Origin: JBGOUV01 sp041477815
Lineage (GTDB): Bacteria; Acidobacteriota; Terriglobia; Bryobacterales; JACQDG01
Length of the DNA stretch: 10,159 bases
Assembly (NCBI GenBank): GCA_041477815.1
Contig: JBGOUV010000259.1
Span: 1 to 10,159 of the forward strand
Reading direction: 5' to 3'
The position numbers and the translations under genes are program-made. Of the stretch, positions 3,254-9,233 are shown in pieces. The notes beneath the pieces are model-generated. The model saw only the letters and a program-made list of their open reading frames with translations, did no database searches and was not told the origin of the DNA. The first letter of the stretch is position 1. Each line of letters begins with the position of its first letter.

Positions 3254-5572
3254 ATGATTTTTCCCGCCCTCCTGGCCCTGGCCGCCTCCGCGTCATGGGT
3301 CCAACTGGCTCAGGACCCCACCGGCGCCCGCCGCGCCTCCGCCGTACGCTACGTCCCCGAGACGCAGTCCTTCTTCCTCTGGGGCTTCCTGAACGACGAC
3401 CCCAACCTGCTCCAGGAGCTCCCCCTCCAGCCCACCCCCGAGTACGATGTAGTCTTCTTCCATCCCGACCAGCCCCGCTGGCAGAACCACCTCCCGCCCA
3501 GCCGTCCTCACCCCTTGGCCCCGATTCCCCGCACCTACTCCGGCATCACCACCGGCAGCGAGCGGACCGTCCTGCGCTGGCCCACGGAGGACCGCCCCGG
3601 CGTCCCCCGCCCCGACCTGAACATCGTCCACGACCAGGTAGCCTGGCACCCCACCCTCCGTTCCCTGGTCTATTTCACCGGCGGCGCCACCCTCGCCTAC
3701 CACGTCGCCGACCGCCGCTGGCGAGACCTCGCGCCCCTTTCCTCCCCGCCCCCCGTGGTCGGCGGCTCCCTCGTCTACGACCCCGTCAACGACCAGCTCG
3801 TCCTGTTCGGCGGCGGCCACGTCGCCGAGCGCGCCCCCAACGGGCGTATCGCCGGTTACACCGGGCTGTGGGTCTACAAGACCAAGGATAACGAGTGGCG
3901 CCCCTGGCCCCTGATGACCCTCCCGGCACCTCGTATGAATACCCGTATGGCGCTGGACACCCGCCGTCAGACCCTGGTCCTGTTCGGCGGCCACGCCCAG
4001 ACTCACGCCCTGGCCGACACCTGGCTCTTCGACCTGAAGTCCCTCACCTGGCGCCGCTCCGGCGCCACCGGCCCGGAGGCCCGCGCCGGCCATTTCACCG
4101 TCTACGATCCCCATACTGGCTGGACCATCATCGGCGGCGGCTACAACACCAAAGACCTCACCGACATGTGGGCCTACGACCCCCAGTCCGACCGCTGGCT
4201 GCAACTCCCCGGTCAGGTCCCCACTGGCTTCTACCTCACCGCGGACTACGACCCCGAGCGCCGCCTCATTCTCCTGGTCACCTCCACGCGCCGCCCCAAC
4301 GACTCCTCCACCTGCAACACTCTATATCCCGTCCGCACCACCTACGCCTACTACCTCAACAATCCCCAACCAACACCCATCACCCAACACCCATCACCCG
4401 TCACCCCGCCCCCTTCCCCCATCACCCGACACCCATCACCCAACACCCAGACGGCCGTCCGCTTCCCCAACCTGTGGGTCCCCCTCCCCGGCGACGGCCA
4501 GACGCGCACGTGGGGCTCGGCCACGTTTGACACCGCCCGCGGCCGCATCCTCTATTGGGGCGGGGGACACTGCGGCTACGAGGGCAACGACGTCGACTCC
4601 TACGACGTCGCCTCCCAAGCCTGGCTCCCCTCCCCCACCCCGGCGGAATTTCCCGAGCGCACCTGGGACCACGGCGTCCGCCTCGCCGGCGTCACTTTCT
4701 CCGGCGCCCCCTGGACCGACCACGGCCGCAAAGTCTACGCCTTCGACCCCGCCACCCGCCGCATGATCCTGGTAAAACCCATCCGCCTCACCTCCGGCTA
4801 CAACCCCGAGCCTCTCCGGCTCTTCCCCGCCAGGCGCGCCGCCGCCCCCGACGCCCTGGTTCCCCCCACTTCCTATACCCGCTACGCCACCTGGTCCTGG
4901 GACCCCGACACCGGTCAGTGGGACCTGCTCGGCCCCGCCCCCGCCGGACTCGATACCTTGGTAACTACTAAGCACGGCGTCATGGGCGTCACCGTCGACT
5001 GGCCTTCCCGCCTCAACGACGCCGGCTACCAGCTCCCCTACAGCCCTGTGCACCCCCCTGTCGACAACGCCGTGTATCACTTCGACCCTACTCGCCGCCA
5101 ATGGGAACGCCTCGGCCAACCGCAAGCCCCGTCCCCCCCAAACCTCTACGAGATGACCGCTCTGGTCTACGACTCCACCCGCGACCAACTCCTCCTCCAC
5201 GGCGCCGGTCCGCGCCGCGACGAAACCTGGGCCTTCGACCTGGCCACCAAGCGCTGGCGCAACCTCGAAACCCCGGCTCCTGCCCCCACGGCCGCGAGGG
5301 AGGCCGCCTACCTCCCCCGAGAGGACGTGCTGCTTCTGTATGGCTCCACGCTGTGGGCCTACAAACCCGGCGAGAACCGCTGGCGCCAACCGGACATCGC
5401 CGCTATCCCCAATACCCGCCCCACCCAAAACCGCGCCCTGGTCTATGACCCCGAGCGCGACGTGGTCCTGCTCGTCCTGGGTCCGACCAATGGTTCCGCC
5501 ACCGTCAACGCCCTGCGCTATCGCCACGCCTCCGCCCGCTTCGTCACTTCCCCACCCACCGCGGCAAGGTAG
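3254..5572 (+). CDS. Large secreted protein with two kelch-type beta-propellers
   Basis: A 772-aa protein with a short Sec signal (MIFPALLALAASASW). Kelch-type blades repeat through it, for example SLVYDPVNDQLVLFGGGH, NTRMALDTRRQTLVLFGGH, then DMWAYDPQSDRWLQL. In the second half come GRILYWGGGHCGYEGND, ALVYDSTRDQLLLHG with ETWAFDLATKRW, and ALVYDPERDVVLLVLG. The repeats fall into two groups, about residues 15-370 and 400-765. They are joined by a Pro/Thr/Ser/His-rich linker (about 372-399) encoded by a 14-bp tandem repeat. Two propellers on a flexible linker suggest an extracellular binding or scaffold protein. No galactose-oxidase-type catalytic residues could be confirmed by eye. The start has no clear Shine-Dalgarno sequence. 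The gene overlaps the convergent TRAP permease gene by 29 bases at its 3' end. Codons end overwhelmingly in C. Precise function unknown. Confidence 0.85.
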   Translation: MIFPALLALAASASWVQLAQDPTGARRASAVRYVPETQSFFLWGFLNDDPNLLQELPLQPTPEYDVVFFHPDQPRWQNHLPPSRPHPLAPIPRTYSGITTGSERTVLRWPTEDRPGVPRPDLNIVHDQVAWHPTLRSLVYFTGGATLAYHVADRRWRDLAPLSSPPPVVGGSLVYDPVNDQLVLFGGGHVAERAPNGRIAGYTGLWVYKTKDNEWRPWPLMTLPAPRMNTRMALDTRRQTLVLFGGHAQTHALADTWLFDLKSLTWRRSGATGPEARAGHFTVYDPHTGWTIIGGGYNTKDLTDMWAYDPQSDRWLQLPGQVPTGFYLTADYDPERRLILLVTSTRRPNDSSTCNTLYPVRTTYAYYLNNPQPTPITQHPSPVTPPPSPITRHPSPNTQTAVRFPNLWVPLPGDGQTRTWGSATFDTARGRILYWGGGHCGYEGNDVDSYDVASQAWLPSPTPAEFPERTWDHGVRLAGVTFSGAPWTDHGRKVYAFDPATRRMILVKPIRLTSGYNPEPLRLFPARRAAAPDALVPPTSYTRYATWSWDPDTGQWDLLGPAPAGLDTLVTTKHGVMGVTVDWPSRLNDAGYQLPYSPVHPPVDNAVYHFDPTRRQWERLGQPQAPSPPNLYEMTALVYDSTRDQLLLHGAGPRRDETWAFDLATKRWRNLETPAPAPTAAREAAYLPREDVLLLYGSTLWAYKPGENRWRQPDIAAIPNTRPTQNRALVYDPERDVVLLVLGPTNGSATVNALRYRHASARFVTSPPTAAR
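4371..4450 (+). repeat. 14-bp minisatellite inside the kelch gene (about 5.7 units)
   Basis: CAACACCCATCACC occurs perfectly at 4371-4384 and 4385-4398. Phases 4399-4412 (9 of 14 matching) and 4413-4426 (11 of 14) are degenerate. Phase 4427-4440 has one change (A to G at its second base), and a partial unit ends at 4450. Because 14 is not a multiple of 3, successive units are read in successive frames. The peptide therefore repeats every 14 residues (three units): PITQHPSPVT, later PITRHPSPNT. None of the frames used contains a stop. The complementary strand carries 11 runs of three or more G. Confidence 0.85.
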
Positions 5573-7337
5573 TGGTCAAAGCCGGCAGATATGTTATCAG
5601 TAGTACTCCCACCAACAGCACGAGCATCATCGGCACCGCCGCCCGCGCCACCTCCGGCATCGGTTTCCCGAAGCGGTACGAGGCCAGGAACAGGTTCATG
5701 CCCACGGGCGGCGTCAAGTACCCCAACTCGAGGTTCGCCAGAAAAATGATCCCGAGGTGCACCGGATCGACGCCGAACGCGGTCCCGATCGGGATCACCA
5801 GCGGCGCCACCACCACGATGGCGCTGAAGACGTCCATCAGGCATCCCACGATCAACAACAGCGCGTTCAGCAGCAGCAGGAACACCCACGGGGAGTGGAT
5901 CGACGCCGTGGCCCAATCCACAGCGCGCGCCGGGATCTGCGCGTCGATCAGGTAGTTCGTGAACCCCAGCGCCACACCCAAGATCAGCAATACCCCGCCG
6001 ATCAGCAGGCCGCACTCGGTCATCACCCGCCCCAGGTCGGGGAGCTTCAGGTCCCGGTGAATGATGGCCTCCACCACGAAGGCGTACAACGCCGTCAGCG
6101 CCGCCGCCTCTACGAGCGTGGCGAATCCCCCGAACAACCCGGCAAACGCCACCACCGGCAGCAGCAATTCCCACTTGGCCTCCCAGAGCGCCTGCCGCGC
6201 CTCCTGCCACCGAAACACCGCGCCCTCCCCCGCTGCCGCCGGCGGACTCTGCCGGATTCCCCACCACGCCGTCAATAGGACCAGGAGGATGCCGGGCGCG
6301 ATGCCCCCCAGGAACATGTCCTTCATCGGGACTTTGGCGATGATCGCGTACAGGATCAGCGGCAAACAGGGCGGAAACAGCAGTCCCAGCGACCCCGCCC
6401 CGGTCAGCAGTCCCAGCGCGTTGCGCTCACTGTACCGGGACGCCAGCAGGATCGGCATCAGCAATCCCCCCAGGGCCAGGATGGTCACCCCCGAGCCTCC
6501 GGTAAACGAAGTAAAGAACGCGCACACCAGCGCCGTGACGATGGCCGGCCCGCCCCGGAACCATCCCACCAGCTCCTGAAACACCCGGATCAATCGGCGC
6601 GACGCCCCGCCCTCCGCCAGCAGGTACCCGGCGAGGGTGAACAGCGGCACGGTGGGGATGGAAGGATTCACCACCTGCCGGTAATGATCGAGAGGTATGG
6701 AGGCCACCGGCAGCCCCTCGCCCCAGAACAGGATCGCCGCCGCGCCCCCCAAGGTTACAAACACCGGCGCGCCCAGCGCCGTCGCCGCCACCACCAGCAC
6801 CAGTGCCGGGGTCACCAGGCGCGACGCCTCCAGCGGCGGACGCACGCCCACCGCCACCAACGCCACGGCCACCGCCAGCGTCAACGCGCGTCCTCTCCAA
6901 CCCTCGCCGCCGTGCCACACCAGTCGCACCGCCACCGCCCCGAACCCCAGCGGCAGCACGCCCTGCACCACCCACACCGGCACGCCGTAGGCCAGAATAT
7001 TGCCCGCCCCCCGCTCGGTCCCGACAAACACCACCGCGCCCCAACACAGCACCGCGCTGATCCCCGCCCCCACGCCGTAGCCAAAGATCCGGGCCGCCGA
7101 CTTGAGCGTTCCCTTCAGGAATAACTGCGCCGTCGACAGCGACAGCAGCCGATCCTCGCGCGCCGCCACCGCTCCCCCCAGCATCCCCACCACCAGCGTG
7201 AGATGCTGCAGCAGCGCGCTCGCCCCCGAGATCCCCGTCCCCACCGCTGCCCGCAGCGCCGCTTCCGCCATGGGCAGCGCCACCATCAACGCCAGGGCCA
7301 CCGCCAGCGCCGCGTTCTCGACGCCGCGCAGGTTCAC
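5544..7337 (-). CDS. TRAP transporter fused small/large permease (DctQM type, TPAT system)
   Basis: A 597-aa inner-membrane protein joining the four-helix DctQ-like subunit (about residues 1-145) to the DctM-like permease (about 150-597). TRAP permeases import small solutes using an ion gradient, with the solute delivered by a periplasmic binding protein. DctM landmarks visible in order are PLFTLAGYLLAEGG (231-244), FFTSFTGGSGVTILALG (274-290), GAGSLGLLFPPCLPLILY (313-330), GCLMDVFSAIVVVAPLVIP (498-516) and LELGYLTPPVGMNLFLAS (536-553). The glycine-rich, proline-rich signatures of both permease halves are retained. The start is GTG at 7337, overlapping the DctP stop as GTGA, so translation is coupled. 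It is the last gene of the tatT-dctP-dctQM operon. Its 3' end overlaps the convergent kelch gene by 29 bases. The codons lean towards G at the third position, unlike the kelch gene. Confidence 0.93.
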   Translation of the reverse strand: MNLRGVENAALAVALALMVALPMAEAALRAAVGTGISGASALLQHLTLVVGMLGGAVAAREDRLLSLSTAQLFLKGTLKSAARIFGYGVGAGISAVLCWGAVVFVGTERGAGNILAYGVPVWVVQGVLPLGFGAVAVRLVWHGGEGWRGRALTLAVAVALVAVGVRPPLEASRLVTPALVLVVAATALGAPVFVTLGGAAAILFWGEGLPVASIPLDHYRQVVNPSIPTVPLFTLAGYLLAEGGASRRLIRVFQELVGWFRGGPAIVTALVCAFFTSFTGGSGVTILALGGLLMPILLASRYSERNALGLLTGAGSLGLLFPPCLPLILYAIIAKVPMKDMFLGGIAPGILLVLLTAWWGIRQSPPAAAGEGAVFRWQEARQALWEAKWELLLPVVAFAGLFGGFATLVEAAALTALYAFVVEAIIHRDLKLPDLGRVMTECGLLIGGVLLILGVALGFTNYLIDAQIPARAVDWATASIHSPWVFLLLLNALLLIVGCLMDVFSAIVVVAPLVIPIGTAFGVDPVHLGIIFLANLELGYLTPPVGMNLFLASYRFGKPMPEVARAAVPMMLVLLVGVLLITYLPALTTTLPRWVGK

Positions 7338-8320
7338 TTCTGCCTCGCCGCACGGTGTTCCCGCAACAGCTTTAGCACCTCGTCAAACAGGTCCGCCGGC
7401 ACCAGACTCCCCCGGATCTTCGGGTAGTACTCCTCGGTAGCCTTTCGCCATTCCGTCTCGAGCTGCGGCGTCACCGCGTGGGTCACCAGGCCGCGCTTCT
7501 GCATCGCCGTCACCGACTGGTCCGCTTCCGCCCGATTCTTCGTCTTCATCTGCTCGCCCGACTCCCGGGCCGCCTGCAGCATCGACTGTTGCGTCGCCGC
7601 CGGTATGGCGTCCCAGGTCTTCTTCGCCATCACCGTCGCCCCGAAGATGGGCGCCCAGTTCAGCGCCAGCATGTGCCTCGCCTGAGTATCCACCTGCGCC
7701 GCCAGGGCGAAAAACGGCGGCATCGCCACCGCCTCGATCAGCCCCGTCTGCAGCCCCGGCAGGATGTCGCTGGTCTCCAGCAGCACCGGCCGGTACCCAC
7801 CCGCTTTCATGATGTCGGCCTGCCGCGTGTCCCCCGCCCAGCAGAACTGCTTCAGCTTCTGCAAGTCCGCCGGCCGCTCCACCGGCGACTTGGAGAAGAA
7901 CCGCACCCACCCCGCATCCCCCCAGAACAGCGGCACGAAGCCCTTATCCGCAAACCGCTTCTCGAACTGCGGCCGCAGCTTCTCGGCCACAAACTCCACC
8001 TCCTCCAGCGACCGGAACACCATGGGCATATTCTGTATCGCCAATATCGATGGATCGATCTCCGACAACCCCACCGCCGACAACATCCCCGCCTGGATCT
8101 GCCCCACCCGCATCCGCCTGACCACGTCCGCCTCGCCCCCCATCACCCCGTCCGGATACACCGTCAGCAGCACCCCGCCCCCCGGAGCCTGCCGCCACTT
8201 CTCTCCCATGCTCAGCAGGATCTGGTGAAAACTGGTCCCCTTCGGAGCCAGGGTCGCCAGACGCACCCGCACCTGCCCCTCCGCCGCCACCGCCAAGAAA
8301 AATACTAGTAGTATCCTCAT
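7334..8320 (-). CDS. TRAP transporter periplasmic solute-binding protein (DctP family, TatP of a TPAT system)
   Basis: A 328-aa protein starting at the ATG at 8320 with a short signal peptide (MRILLVFFLAVAAEG). The mature part opens QVRVRLATLAPKGTSFHQ, a standard DctP opening. Typical DctP segments follow, including GGEADVVRRMRVGQIQAGMLSAVGL and the domain-crossing ETSDILPGLQTGLIEAVAMPP (both described in part here). The position that normally holds the carboxylate-binding arginine (L-K-G-L-K-x-R) reads LQKLKQFCWAGD, with F159 in place of Arg, so a simple dicarboxylate is unlikely as ligand. The start codon overlaps the upstream tatT stop as ATGA. An earlier in-frame ATG would lie inside tatT and would spoil the signal peptide. 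The first codons are AT-rich and rare (AGG ATA CTA CTA GTA). It delivers its ligand to the downstream DctQM permease. Confidence 0.93.
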   Translation of the reverse strand: MRILLVFFLAVAAEGQVRVRLATLAPKGTSFHQILLSMGEKWRQAPGGGVLLTVYPDGVMGGEADVVRRMRVGQIQAGMLSAVGLSEIDPSILAIQNMPMVFRSLEEVEFVAEKLRPQFEKRFADKGFVPLFWGDAGWVRFFSKSPVERPADLQKLKQFCWAGDTRQADIMKAGGYRPVLLETSDILPGLQTGLIEAVAMPPFFALAAQVDTQARHMLALNWAPIFGATVMAKKTWDAIPAATQQSMLQAARESGEQMKTKNRAEADQSVTAMQKRGLVTHAVTPQLETEWRKATEEYYPKIRGSLVPADLFDEVLKLLREHRAARQK

Positions 8321-9222
8321 TCGACGAATAGCTCCTCGACTCTCCCCAACAGCCACCGGGCCCGCCGCTGATACACCAGGTTGGCCAGTCTCCATTCCGG
8401 TTTGGCGTTGACATCGATCGCCAGGGCCCGCTGTAACAGCGCTTCAAACTCCTTCCGGTTCTGCTTGGCCACCGACACCGTCTCCGCCATCGACACCAGC
8501 GGCGAGACCATCTGCCCCTCCGTCAACGCCAGGGCCCGCTCGAAATGCTTCCGGGAACGCTCCGCCGAGTCCCCCTTCGTCCCCACCCGGCTCGCCTCAT
8601 ATGCAATCAGAAATCCATGGATGGCCCCGTGGTCCCAGTCCGGGTCGAGCTCGGCGGCGCGATCGATCAAGGCCTCCACCAGCGGCTGCTCTCCCACCAG
8701 CGCCGGGTCATCTTTCCCCGCCGAGATCGCCGCCCCCCAAGCCGTCGCCGTCCAATACAGGAAGGGAACGTCCTCCTTCCTCATCCCCGCGACCGCCTGC
8801 TTCGGCTCCTTCCGCAGCTCCGCCGCAAAGCCGGGACGCTTCAACTCCAACCCCCGCAACCCGTACCCCCGCGCCCGCAAGCACAAGCGCCGCGTCCGTC
8901 CCCGCCGCGCCGCCGCCGCGGCCACGTCCTTGGCCTCCAGCTCATCCGCTTCCTGTTGTACGAACGCGTACCCGTATTGCGTAAACCCGCTCGCCGCCGC
9001 CAGCAACAGTCCCCGGTGCTTCGGGCTCTCCGCCAGCAGGCTCTCGATCAACTTCAGACTAAACGGCACCGCGTCCCGGATCAGCTCCAGATCATCGTCC
9101 GACGCGTAAGTCGCTCCGCCCCCGGCCAGCGCGTCCCCGAGCTTCCCGATGGCGAACCGCTTCACCGAGCAAGCCGCCTGCAACGCCACCAACATGATCG
9201 CCAACACCAAGGTGCGGTACAT
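8317..9222 (-). CDS. tatT: TatT, TPR-like lipoprotein of a TRAP-associated (TPAT) transporter
   Basis: A 301-aa protein of the TRAP transporter TatT component family, known from Treponema pallidum Tp0956. There TatT is a periplasmic helical TPR-like trimer that binds the DctP-type protein and has a pore. The most diagnostic stretch is YASDDDLELIRDAVPFSLKL (about residues 39-58) followed by IESLLAESPKHRGLLLAA and SGFTQYGYAFVQQEADELEAKD. The start at 9222 gives MYRTLVLAIMLVALQAAC, a lipoprotein signal with Cys18 as the likely lipidated residue. The -3 position is Gln rather than Leu, so the lipobox is imperfect. An alternative GTG at 9258 would add 12 residues and overlap the divergent gene. 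No clear Shine-Dalgarno sequence is seen. It is first in the operon, overlapping dctP by 4 bases (ATGA). The order TatT, DctP, DctQM is that of Treponema. Confidence 0.9.
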   Translation of the reverse strand: MYRTLVLAIMLVALQAACSVKRFAIGKLGDALAGGGATYASDDDLELIRDAVPFSLKLIESLLAESPKHRGLLLAAASGFTQYGYAFVQQEADELEAKDVAAAAARRGRTRRLCLRARGYGLRGLELKRPGFAAELRKEPKQAVAGMRKEDVPFLYWTATAWGAAISAGKDDPALVGEQPLVEALIDRAAELDPDWDHGAIHGFLIAYEASRVGTKGDSAERSRKHFERALALTEGQMVSPLVSMAETVSVAKQNRKEFEALLQRALAIDVNAKPEWRLANLVYQRRARWLLGRVEELFVE

Positions 9223-9233
9223 TGTAGGCTGTC
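9223..9233. promoter_or_regulatory. 11-bp divergent gap between tatT and the DUF4091-like gene
   Basis: Only 11 bases separate the leftward ATG of tatT (9222) from the rightward TTG (9234). Neither start has a visible Shine-Dalgarno sequence in this space. Promoters for both must lie within the opposite reading frames. A rightward TACATT (9218-9223), a weak -10, is the only candidate I see. In-frame upstream of the TTG there is a TAG at 9225-9227, so the rightward gene cannot start earlier. Confidence 0.45.

Noticed and set aside
4371..4450. CRISPR array
   Set aside because: The unit is 14 bp with no spacers and lies inside an open coding frame, so this is a minisatellite.
4436..5527. Leftward 363-aa frame within the kelch gene, with a similar one at 3293-4204
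   Set aside because: These are antisense frames kept open by the C-rich third positions of the kelch gene; the glycine/valine-rich translation is low in complexity.
6427..7353. Alternative leftward 308-aa frame inside the TRAP permease gene
   Set aside because: It is glycine/arginine-rich shadow sequence with no membrane segments, whereas the permease frame shows all the DctM signatures.
8302..8314. ATACT-AGT-AGTAT inverted repeat at the start of the DctP gene
   Set aside because: It is produced by a run of AT-rich leucine, isoleucine and valine codons in the signal peptide, and the stem is too short and weak to claim regulation.
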